Assembly (NCBI GenBank): GCA_021732245.1
Contig: JAKFVJ010000229.1
Coordinates: forward strand, 1-20,847
Reading direction: 5' to 3'
Origin: Candidatus Obscuribacterales bacterium
Lineage (GTDB): Bacteria; Cyanobacteriota; Vampirovibrionia; Obscuribacterales; Obscuribacteraceae
DNA length: 20,847 nucleotides
The notes under the pieces are model-generated. The model worked only from the letters and a program-made list of their open reading frames with translations, was not told where the DNA came from and searched no databases. The translations under genes were made by a program, and so were the position numbers. Below are positions 15,208-20,847 of this stretch, piece by piece (positions within the stretch are counted from its first letter, which is position 1; each line of letters begins with the position of its first letter).

Positions 15208-15768
15208 CTATTCTTCCCCGTTTGATTCGGCTTCCGACTCGTCGGCGTGGAAGTCGTCTTCTTCTACGGGTTGTTCGCGGACTTCGCCTTCTGCGGGTTC
15301 GCCGGAGTAGCTTATGACGATGTGTCTGTTTGGACCCATGCCGCGGCTGTGTGAAGCGAGATCAGGGAAGTGTTCTTGGAGGTAGTTGTGCACGAGGCGT
15401 CTTTCAAATGCGCTCATCGGCTGTAATTCGTATTCTTCGTATTCGCCGTTTAGGACAGCAACGGCGCCGCGCTTGGCGCGATCGACAATTGACTGTTCGC
15501 GTCTTGAGCGATAGTCCATTACATCGATAATGATGTGGGCTTCTTCTGCTGCACCGGTGCGGCACATTTGGCGGAGTAAGAATTGCAAAGCTTCCAGCGC
15601 CTGTCCCTTGCGTCCGATTAAGAGTTTGGCGTCTGTATCCTGACAATCGATGTGGTAGCAGGTTGTTGATTCGTCGACAGGCTTTTCGCTGACTGTAGCC
15701 TGGATTTCCAATATCGAAAGTATTTTCTCTAGATGTTCTTTGGGGTTTTCTTGGGCAACTTCTGACAT
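15208..15768 (-). CDS. khpB: KhpB/Jag-type RNA-binding protein (KH + R3H domains)
   Basis: A cytoplasmic RNA-binding protein of the SpoIIIJ-associated (Jag/KhpB) family, which with KhpA binds many transcripts and affects cell division and envelope synthesis in Gram-positives. Numbering from the GTG, the N-terminal 35 residues resemble the Jag-N region. A KH domain at about 38-110 has LLIGRKGQALEALQFLL with its GxxG as GRKG (53-56). An R3H domain at about 117-156 has MSAFERRLVHNYLQEHF, with R124 and H128 as the R3H pair, followed by SRGMGPNRHIVISY. The C-terminal 30 residues are an acidic tail. ATG at 15768 and GTG at 15771 both fit the AAGGA site at 15778-15782; I give the ATG. It follows yidC by 47 bases in the conserved origin-proximal operon. 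Confidence 0.9.
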   Translation of the reverse strand: MSEVAQENPKEHLEKILSILEIQATVSEKPVDESTTCYHIDCQDTDAKLLIGRKGQALEALQFLLRQMCRTGAAEEAHIIIDVMDYRSRREQSIVDRAKRGAVAVLNGEYEEYELQPMSAFERRLVHNYLQEHFPDLASHSRGMGPNRHIVISYSGEPAEGEVREQPVEEDDFHADESEAESNGEE

Positions 15769-15818
15769 CACTAAATATCCTTATCAGGTTCGTTTAGTTT
15801 ACTTGGTTAGAGCTGGCT

Positions 15819-16973
15819 TTAGCCACCTTCTTTCTTTGGTGACTTTTTCTTTTTGCTCTTCTTCTTGCCTTCTCCCGGCTCGCCATTGGTCTCGATAACA
15901 TCAATGACTGTGCCTTCCATATTCTTCGAAGACTTAGCCGGAGGTCCATCGGACAAAACATCAACAATGGCAGGAGCCGGTTTGCGCATGATGAGCCAAG
16001 TCTGCAAACTCTGGATGATGTTGGAAATTACCATGTAAAGAAACACGCCTGAAGGCAACGGTATAAAGAAAAACATACCGGTCAATGCAATAGGCATTGT
16101 TCTTTGTGTTTGCTTTTGAATCATCACTTGCTCCGGATCGGCATTTGCCGGCTGTGGCTGCACCATGAGCTTTTGCGAGAGATACATGGTGGCACCAAAC
16201 ATCAAAATCAAGAATAGGTTATCCCAGTTGGCCGGCTTCAATAGATCCAGTCCTTTGGCGACTTTGCCCAGACTGCTTATGAAACCAAAGCTTTCTGATT
16301 TGGCGATACCAGGGACCATTGCTTCGACAGTTACATCACCTGTTTGTGGAAACACAGCCGTGCCGTCGCTGCTGACTGTTGCACCGTGAGCATCGCCTGT
16401 AATTTTCCATTCGACTTTGAAATCGGGAGGCAAAGTACCGTCAACGGCGCGTGTGCCGAATACGATTTGATCACCAGCGACTACTGTAGAGTCACCAGGG
16501 AAAACAATTACTTTAGCCAGATTACCTTCGCGGCTGACATAAGCACTGTTGCCGCCGGACACTTCTGCTTTTTTCACTTGCGCAGCTTCTTGTTGCGAAA
16601 CAACGTGAATCTTTACCGGAATTGCCTTATCACCAAACGGCGGTCCGGTGAATGCGGCAAAGAGGGCGAAGAGAATTGGCAGTTGTACCAGTGTGGGTAA
16701 ACAACCACCAACCGGATTGATTTGATTCTTTTGGTAGAACTCAGCTGCTTTCTTCTGGAATTTTTCAGGATCGTTTTTATAACGGTCCTGAATTATTTTC
16801 AATTGCGGCTGCAATTGCGACATGCGCTGCATTGAGCGGGTCGAGCTTGCAACAAGCGGATAAACAAGAATACGCACCAGAATCGTCAGAAAGACAATCG
16901 CCCAGCCATAGCTATGGCAGAATTTGGCAATTTCCTCCAAGACAGGCAACATGAATGAGTATGTAATATCCAC
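15819..16973 (-). CDS. yidC: Membrane protein insertase YidC/Oxa1
   Basis: YidC inserts proteins into the inner membrane, alone or with SecYEG. The 384-residue product has a short N-terminus and then a transmembrane segment at 22-41 (GWAIVFLTILVRILVYPLV) carrying the conserved groove arginine R34. A cytoplasmic coiled loop (STRSMQRMSQLQPQLKIIQ) leads to a segment at 92-109 (LPTLVQLPILFALFAAF). An inserted extracytoplasmic beta-rich domain lies at about 116-235 (Ig/Big-like, e.g. DGTAVFPQTGDVTVEAMVPG). Further segments lie at 252-270, 292-308 and 309-327 (MPIALTGMFFF, LPSGVFLYMVISNIIQ). A Lys-rich tail (KKKSKKKKSPKK) may bind the ribosome. The GTG start overlaps the yidD stop by one base (TAGTG), with GGGGAA upstream. 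The general plan resembles cyanobacterial YidC as I recall it. Confidence 0.95.
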   Translation of the reverse strand: MDITYSFMLPVLEEIAKFCHSYGWAIVFLTILVRILVYPLVASSTRSMQRMSQLQPQLKIIQDRYKNDPEKFQKKAAEFYQKNQINPVGGCLPTLVQLPILFALFAAFTGPPFGDKAIPVKIHVVSQQEAAQVKKAEVSGGNSAYVSREGNLAKVIVFPGDSTVVAGDQIVFGTRAVDGTLPPDFKVEWKITGDAHGATVSSDGTAVFPQTGDVTVEAMVPGIAKSESFGFISSLGKVAKGLDLLKPANWDNLFLILMFGATMYLSQKLMVQPQPANADPEQVMIQKQTQRTMPIALTGMFFFIPLPSGVFLYMVISNIIQSLQTWLIMRKPAPAIVDVLSDGPPAKSSKNMEGTVIDVIETNGEPGEGKKKSKKKKSPKKEGG

Positions 16974-17266
16974 TATGGGTTCCCCACTATTTCGGTCAAC
17001 AACTTAGGTGATGTCACTTTGAACGGGCGCATGCAATGCGCCCCTACGCCGACGGTACGTGCAGGCGGAAAATCTGTGCCGCCTTTGCAAAATGGATTAC
17101 AACGCAAAAGCCTGCATCCAGCCAACGCTGCGCCTTTGAGGGTGCCGTGCATTTCAATGCTTTGCTTGGCATAATCCGAACAACTTGGATAAAAGCGACA
17201 TGCCGGCAGTCTCATCAAGCGCGTTGCTTGATAAAAACGAATTGCCAGCAAAAATAGTTCTTTCAT
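16973..17266 (-). CDS. yidD: Membrane protein insertion efficiency factor YidD, with repeat-derived C-terminal extension
   Basis: A small membrane-associated protein that assists YidC. The 97-residue product has the family core: LPACRFYPSCSDYAKQSIE (20-38), HGTLKGAALAGCRLLRCNPF (40-59) and GGTDFPP (62-68), the last corresponding to the usual GGxDPVP end. The remaining 29 residues are atypical. Residues 72-81 (VGVGAHCMRP) are encoded by a copy of the dispersed GGGCGC palindrome at 17025-17043, so the tail appears to be acquired. The ATG overlaps the rnpA stop (ATGA), and the TAG overlaps the yidC start. Both overlaps indicate tight translational coupling in the rpmH-rnpA-yidD-yidC-khpB operon. 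Confidence 0.93.
   Translation of the reverse strand: MKELFLLAIRFYQATRLMRLPACRFYPSCSDYAKQSIEMHGTLKGAALAGCRLLRCNPFCKGGTDFPPARTVGVGAHCMRPFKVTSPKLLTEIVGNP
17025..17043. repeat. Palindromic repeat, copy 4, inside yidD
   Basis: GGGCGCATGCAATGCGCCC, followed by CTAC as in copies 2 and 3, lies within the 3' part of the yidD coding region. It is read in frame as GAHCMRP. It is the only one of the four copies not in an intergenic gap. Confidence 0.9.
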
Positions 17267-17640
17267 CGTTTCGTTTTACCGAAGGACTTGTCTGCTTTAT
17301 CAACTGCTTCACTCATTGTTTTAACGAGTTCATCGAAGCCGGCACTTACTGCTTGTTCGTTGATCAGCCAGACTACTGCGTACCATTGCTTAAGACTTTC
17401 TTTCTCCAGCCGTACTCTTCTGTATGCTTCACGCACTCTGCGTTTCGATCTATTGCGTTCTGTCGCTTTGCTGTGAGTTTTTTTGCTAACTACAAAACCG
17501 GCAAACGGCAATCTTGCATGGCTGCGTTCTTGCCTGGGCAAGACATACAACGTCACTGCCGGAGAAGCTACGAATTTTCTTGCTGCATAGGCACGCTTAA
17601 ACAAGCTTGCTCGCCGCAACCGCTCTTCTTCCGGCAGCAC
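17263..17640 (-). CDS. rnpA: Ribonuclease P protein component
   Basis: RnpA assists the catalytic RNA in removing 5' leaders from tRNA precursors. The 125-residue basic protein starts LPEEERLRRASLFKRAYAAR, matching the usual ...RL....F..v...g. opening. It then has FAGFVVSKKTHSKATERNR and the RNR signature ERNRSKRRVREAYR at 61-74, the P RNA contact helix. The usual K(A)V(K/R)RN is ATERN here. Length is normal. The start is GTG at 17640, six bases after the rpmH stop, with AGG five bases upstream; the stop overlaps the yidD start by four bases (ATGA). Confidence 0.93.
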   Translation of the reverse strand: MLPEEERLRRASLFKRAYAARKFVASPAVTLYVLPRQERSHARLPFAGFVVSKKTHSKATERNRSKRRVREAYRRVRLEKESLKQWYAVVWLINEQAVSAGFDELVKTMSEAVDKADKSFGKTKR

Positions 17641-17646
17641 AAAAAC

Positions 17647-17781
17647 CTAGACGGAGAGCTTGTAGCGGCCTTTGGCGCGGCGCGCTTTGAGTACCTTTTT
17701 GCCTGCTTTGGTGGTCATGCGCTTCAGGAAGCCGCTATCTTTTTTGGCTTTGGTTTTTGAGCCTCTGAGAGTTCTTTTCAT
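17647..17781 (-). CDS. rpmH: 50S ribosomal protein L34
   Basis: A 44-residue, very basic ribosomal protein. The sequence begins MKRTLRGSKTKAKKDSGF and continues with LKRMTTKAGKKVLKARRAKGR and a YKLSV ending, matching the L34 pattern (MKRT...GF..RM.T..GR.VL..RR.KGR..L). The N-terminal KRTLRGS is closer to the cyanobacterial KRTLGGT form than to the common KRTYQPS. The ATG is supported by AAAGGA seven bases upstream. It is the first gene of the minus-strand operon and diverges from dnaA. Confidence 0.96.
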   Translation of the reverse strand: MKRTLRGSKTKAKKDSGFLKRMTTKAGKKVLKARRAKGRYKLSV

Positions 17782-17830
17782 TACAGTGTCCTTTGTACTA
17801 GTTGCCAAATACTGGCAGAGCTATTGCTTA

Positions 17831-17859
17831 AATATATTAGTGATCTACAAGTTAGTCAC
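17831..17859 (-). promoter_or_regulatory. Candidate promoter of the rpmH operon
   Basis: On the minus strand the sequence reads GTGACT (17854-17859), 17 bases, then TATATT (17831-17836), about 50 bases upstream of the rpmH ATG. The spacing is optimal and each box departs from consensus at one or two positions. It would drive rpmH-rnpA-yidD-yidC-khpB. Confidence 0.5.
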
Positions 17860-17888
17860 TTATGCTATCATCTCAGGCAACATTGTTC

Positions 17889-17917
17889 TTGGCAGTCCTA
17901 TAAGGACTCGGTTAAAT
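17889..17917 (+). promoter_or_regulatory. Candidate dnaA promoter with palindrome in the spacer
   Basis: TTGGCA (17889-17894), a 17-base spacer, then TTAAAT (17912-17917). The spacer contains the perfect inverted repeat AGTCCT-ATA-AGGACT (17894-17908), overlapping the last base of the -35. A second inverted repeat, CTCGG...CCGAG (17907-17926), flanks the -10. This layout is typical of an operator-controlled promoter; the regulator is unknown. The predicted transcript has a leader of about 84 nt before the dnaA TTG. Confidence 0.5.
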
Positions 17918-18007
17918 ATTTCCGAGACACAGCCTTAGTTTAAAGGCTTACTCTGTTATCTGATCGAGTTGCTGTCAAAAGCCTTTTGATTAAGGAAAAC
18001 ATAAAGT

Positions 18008-19423
18008 TTGAGCGGGAAACTCCAACTATCGGCGCCTGAGATTTGGGAATTGGCCAAGAAATCTCTTGCTCAAAAGCTCAGCCATCCGTCATTCAAGATG
18101 GGCGTAGATGTGGCTCAGCTTCAGGAATTGACCGAAGACGAAGCTATCTTAGGCGTTCCAAATGACGGCACAAAAACTTTTGTCTGCTCCGGATACATCG
18201 AAATAATCGTCAACGCCATTGCTGAAGTACTCGGCAAAAAAGTTGCGCTCAAGGTTGTTATTGATCCAAGCCTCGAGCAAGATTCTTATAACGGTTCTAT
18301 CGCTTCGCTGTCCGCGTCCGGCTCAGCGCCTGCGCCGAAAGCCGCACCCCCGGCTGATTTCATCGTTCCGGCACAACCGCAATTTAACGCGCGTGTAACT
18401 TCGTCAAATCTTTCAGCTAAGTACACATTCGATAGTTTTGTTATCGGATCCCATAATCGCTTTTTGCATTCGGCAGCTCTTTCTGTTGCCGAAAGACCAG
18501 GACAGTCATATAACCCTCTTTTCATTTACGGGGGCGTTGGTCTTGGAAAAACGCACATAATGCAAGCAATCGGCAATCAATTGCTGAGATCCAATCCACA
18601 ATTGGTCGTGCGTTATTTGAGTTGCGAGACTTTTACAAACGAACTCATCAGTTACATTCGCGATGACAGAATGAAAGAGTTTCGCAAACGTTATCGACAG
18701 ATTGACGTCTTGCTCATTGATGATATTCAGTTCATCGAGGGCAAAGAAGCGACCCAAGAAGAGTTTTTCCACACTTTCAATGCGTTGAAAGACAACGATA
18801 AACAAATTGTTCTTTCTTGCGACAGACCACCCAAAGCGCTTGCTCGTCTTGAAGACCGCTTGAAGAGCCGCTTTGAATGGGGACTAATTGCTGATATTCA
18901 AACTCCGGATTTAGAAACGCGCTTGGCTATCTTGATGAAGAAAGCAGAATCGGAGAAGTTGGCTGTTCCGCATGACGTACTGGAATTCATTGCCACTTCC
19001 TACACAACAAATATTCGTGAGCTGGAAGGCGCGCTCTTGCGCATTACCGCTTATTCGCGCATGACCGGCGCACCGATAAACATAGGCATGGCCGGACAAG
19101 TACTTGAGCCATCCGGTCCGCCGAAATCCAAGAAAATCATTACTCTTGATCAAATACTTGAGGCAACCGCATCACACTATCGCCTTGAAGTAAGTGAGTT
19201 GCGTTCAACAAATAGATCACAGCACTTGGCTCTACCAAGACATATCGCAATGTACCTTGCGCATGAACTTCTCGCCATGAGCTTTCCAAGGATCGGCGAA
19301 GCTTTCAGTAATCGCAAACATACATCTGCTCTATATGCGCACAAGCGCATAAAAGAAGAATCTTCGAAAGATGCCGCCCTGTTACAAGACATCAAGCAAA
19401 TCAGGCACCAGCTGAGCCTTTGA
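18008..19423 (+). CDS. dnaA: Chromosomal replication initiator protein DnaA
   Basis: An AAA+ protein that binds DnaA boxes at oriC, melts the origin and recruits the helicase. The 471-residue product has domain I (about 1-88, EIWELAKKSLAQKLSHPSF), an Ala/Pro/Ser linker (95-130), and an AAA+ domain from 138 (YTFDSFVIGSHNRF). The latter carries Walker A GGVGLGKT (175-182), Walker B DVLLIDD (233-239), sensor/Arg elements RLKSRFEWGL (284-293) and IRELEGALLRI (336-346). Domain IV holds PRHIAMYLAHELLAMSFPRIGEAF. The normally conserved DNA-recognition motif GGRDHTTV is SNRKHTSA (434-441), an unusual change. The TTG start has AAGGA eleven bases upstream; no better start is visible and domain I aligns from here. 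Confidence 0.96.
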   Translation: MSGKLQLSAPEIWELAKKSLAQKLSHPSFKMGVDVAQLQELTEDEAILGVPNDGTKTFVCSGYIEIIVNAIAEVLGKKVALKVVIDPSLEQDSYNGSIASLSASGSAPAPKAAPPADFIVPAQPQFNARVTSSNLSAKYTFDSFVIGSHNRFLHSAALSVAERPGQSYNPLFIYGGVGLGKTHIMQAIGNQLLRSNPQLVVRYLSCETFTNELISYIRDDRMKEFRKRYRQIDVLLIDDIQFIEGKEATQEEFFHTFNALKDNDKQIVLSCDRPPKALARLEDRLKSRFEWGLIADIQTPDLETRLAILMKKAESEKLAVPHDVLEFIATSYTTNIRELEGALLRITAYSRMTGAPINIGMAGQVLEPSGPPKSKKIITLDQILEATASHYRLEVSELRSTNRSQHLALPRHIAMYLAHELLAMSFPRIGEAFSNRKHTSALYAHKRIKEESSKDAALLQDIKQIRHQLSL

Positions 19424-19439
19424 GTGCTTGTCGAAAACT

Positions 19440-19448
19440 TGTAGAAAA
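19440..19448 (-). promoter_or_regulatory. DnaA-box-like site 1 (TTTTCTACA)
   Basis: The plus strand reads TGTAGAAAA. The site lies 17 bases after the dnaA stop codon and is oriented opposite to sites 2 and 3. Confidence 0.5.
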
Positions 19449-19533
19449 CCTGTGTTTTGATTGTCAGCTTCTTGTCGGCCGAGGATTTTGACAAAGAAGA
19501 CAAGATTGGCGGATCGATCTCTTGGCCAACTGT

Positions 19534-19542
19534 TTTTCTACA
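19534..19542 (+). promoter_or_regulatory. DnaA-box-like site 2 (TTTTCTACA)
   Basis: It is identical to site 1 in the opposite orientation and is followed by GG. Confidence 0.5.
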
Positions 19543-19575
19543 GGGGTGATCCAATACTGGCTTGTCGTCCATCGG

Positions 19576-19584
19576 TTATCTACA
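19576..19584 (+). promoter_or_regulatory. DnaA-box-like site 3 (TTATCTACA)
   Basis: This is the closest to the E. coli consensus TTATNCACA, with one difference (T for C at position 6). It is 42 bases, about four helical turns, from site 2 in the same orientation. Confidence 0.55.
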
Positions 19585-19729
19585 GAAATCGGACTCCCCT
19601 CTTACTCCTATTTATAGAGATCTAGTAACCTCGTCCAGAACCGTTTCACCAAAGAAGGCACCCAGCCTTGAAATTAGCTCCCCAAAGGAGTAACCTTTCA
19701 GGCATAGAGTTCTTGCCGAGGATATAGCT

Positions 19730-20847
19730 ATGCATTTTGCTATCCAGAAGGACGCATTGGTTAAAGCGCTGAAGGACGTCAGCAGCGCAATTGCCACTCG
19801 TGTTGTTCAGCCGATTTTAAGCAATGTTCTTATCGAATCAATCGATGATGTGACATTGCGCTTTACCGCAACAGACCTGGATTTAGCAATTCAGACCAAG
19901 TGCCCCGCAGTTGTCTACAAGCCGGGTGCTGTCACTTTGCCGGGCAAGAAACTTCTGGAAGTTGTGGCAAAGTTGCCGAACGACTTGGTCACAATTCAAG
20001 TCACACCCGAACATGAGACAGCTGTCACCTGCCAGCGTTCGAAGTTCAACATCTCCGGCTTGGCTGCAGAAGATTTTCCAAAAGTGCTTGATTCGCGTTC
20101 TTCAGACGGGCTTGTTATGCCGTCCGAAGTTTTGAAAAGAGCAATTGCCCAAACAGCCTTCGCTGCTGCCGGTTATGACGCAGCCAGCATTCTAGGCGGT
20201 GTCTACTTGTTGCTTTCCGATGGTTCTTTTGAAGCCACAGCAACAGACGCATCCAGACTTGCTCACAGAAAAGACACACTCAATATCTCCAGTCCGGCAG
20301 CTCGCAGAGAAAGCGAGAAAGAAGCTGAAGGTGGTGTTACATCGACAACAGCGACGATGGATCGCCCAGTCACGCTGAAGGCAATTGTGCCTGCCAGAGC
20401 TTGTGCTGAGCTGACAAAATTACTCGACGTTAAGGAATCACCGGAAGTGCGCATTGCCATGCTTAGCGGGCAAATCACTTTCGAAACGGATTCACATTAT
20501 CTGAGCACACGCCTAATTGGTGGCGAGTATCCTCGCTATCAGGAGCTTTTCCCGGCTAACTACACGCACCTAGCCCACTTCGAGCGCGAAGCTTTGATGT
20601 CGGTTGTAGAGCGTGTTGCTGTTATGTCTGACGAGCGCACACACTTGATCAACTTGCACTTTGATGGCGAGACCTTGAAGGTTTCTTCCAACACGCCTGA
20701 TGTTGGACGCGCGCAGGACGAAGTGCCGATGCGTTATGAAGGCGAAGCATTGGATGTAGCCGTCAACGTCCGTTATGTTGTTGAAGTTTTGCAGAAACTG
20801 ACAAGCGCAGAAGTGCGTTTGGAAATGACCGGATCTTTGAAGCCGCT
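19730..20847 (+). CDS. dnaN: DNA polymerase III beta subunit (sliding clamp), C-terminus beyond window edge
   Basis: The dimeric clamp that holds the replicative polymerase on DNA. About 372 residues are visible and the frame is still open at the window end, which is nearly the whole protein since the family is usually about 365-385. Start: MHFAIQKDALVKALKDVSSA. Family markers are RVVQPILSNVLIE (24-36), TATDLDLAIQ (46-55), LPGKKLLEVV (70-79), FNISGLAAEDFP (106-117) and LGGVYLLLSDG (155-165). TDASRLAHR (172-180) and GGEYPRYQELFP follow later. A polar stretch at about 186-214 (SSPAARRESEKEAEGGV) is longer than the usual loop in domain II. The ATG has GAGG eight bases upstream. It follows dnaA with the probable origin between. 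Confidence 0.96.
   Translation, partial: MHFAIQKDALVKALKDVSSAIATRVVQPILSNVLIESIDDVTLRFTATDLDLAIQTKCPAVVYKPGAVTLPGKKLLEVVAKLPNDLVTIQVTPEHETAVTCQRSKFNISGLAAEDFPKVLDSRSSDGLVMPSEVLKRAIAQTAFAAAGYDAASILGGVYLLLSDGSFEATATDASRLAHRKDTLNISSPAARRESEKEAEGGVTSTTATMDRPVTLKAIVPARACAELTKLLDVKESPEVRIAMLSGQITFETDSHYLSTRLIGGEYPRYQELFPANYTHLAHFEREALMSVVERVAVMSDERTHLINLHFDGETLKVSSNTPDVGRAQDEVPMRYEGEALDVAVNVRYVVEVLQKLTSAEVRLEMTGSLKP

Larger units (their letters stand above)
19424..19729. other. oriC: Probable replication origin (oriC) between dnaA and dnaN
   Basis: This 306-base gap has no plausible gene. It contains three nine-base sites of the form TTWTCTACA (19440-19448 minus, 19534-19542 plus, 19576-19584 plus), i.e. 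DnaA boxes with T in place of the C at position 6 of TTATNCACA. A short AT-rich stretch (about 19606-19630) follows the third box. The position between dnaA and dnaN is a usual bacterial oriC site. The number of boxes is small and unwinding has not been shown. Confidence 0.55.

Noticed and set aside
17841..17849. TGATCTACA in the rpmH-dnaA gap as a further DnaA box
   Set aside because: It differs from TTATNCACA at three positions, stands alone, and overlaps the rpmH promoter spacer; too weak to call.
19177..19572. Minus-strand 131-codon open frame spanning the dnaA end and the origin gap
   Set aside because: It overlaps dnaA domain IV antisense, covers the DnaA-box region, and has no signal or recognisable domain.

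Overview
The window is a chromosomal replication-origin neighbourhood. The order khpB-yidC-yidD-rnpA-rpmH (minus strand), diverging from dnaA-dnaN (plus strand), is the classic origin cluster. Several features suggest the cyanobacterial branch, most likely its non-photosynthetic sister lineage (Melainabacteria/Vampirovibrionia, Obscuribacter-like). These are a YidC with a short N-terminus and a large extracytoplasmic loop domain, an L34 starting MKRTLRGS, and an abundance of signal-peptide TPR proteins and LysM/zinc-ribbon hypotheticals. This placement is inference from remembered family features; no search was run. GTG and TTG starts are common here (coaE, yidC, rnpA, dnaA and others).

Layout. 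1-1931: two minus-strand exported TPR proteins (the first cut by the window edge). 2082-3268: a plus-strand pair, a secreted protein of unknown function and coaE, joined by a one-base stop/start overlap. 3448-6879 (minus): an 1143-residue LysM/zinc-ribbon protein with low-complexity linkers and a perfect 72-bp tandem duplication, behind a near-consensus promoter. 7090-7572 (minus): a 160-residue protein of unknown function. 7645-11331 (minus): a 1228-residue SF1 UvrD-like helicase with an N-terminal nuclease-like segment and two C-terminal zinc ribbons. 11542-11760 (plus): a very small secreted protein followed by a strong intrinsic terminator. 11915-13435 (minus): an orphan peptide-type ABC substrate-binding lipoprotein. 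13569-13997 (minus): a small membrane protein. 14083-15006 (plus): a GT2 glycosyltransferase. 15208-17781 (minus): khpB, yidC, yidD, rnpA, rpmH. 18008-end (plus): dnaA, a probable oriC with three DnaA-box-like sites, and a partial dnaN.

Two dispersed repeat families run through the window. One is a 115-144 bp element with terminal inverted repeats reading GTCATTCTGAG...CTCAGAATGAC (three copies). The other is a 19-bp palindrome, GGGCGCATGCAATGCGCCC (four copies). All three convergent gene junctions carry the palindrome, which fits a role as a bidirectional terminator. The fourth palindrome lies inside yidD and appears to have lengthened the protein. One copy of the larger element appears to supply the start codon of the substrate-binding lipoprotein.

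The most interesting items are the nuclease-helicase-zinc-ribbon protein, the matched oddities of the DnaA recognition helix and its candidate boxes, and the repeat families that have entered or bordered genes. No CRISPR array, tRNA, rRNA, transposase or prophage gene was seen.
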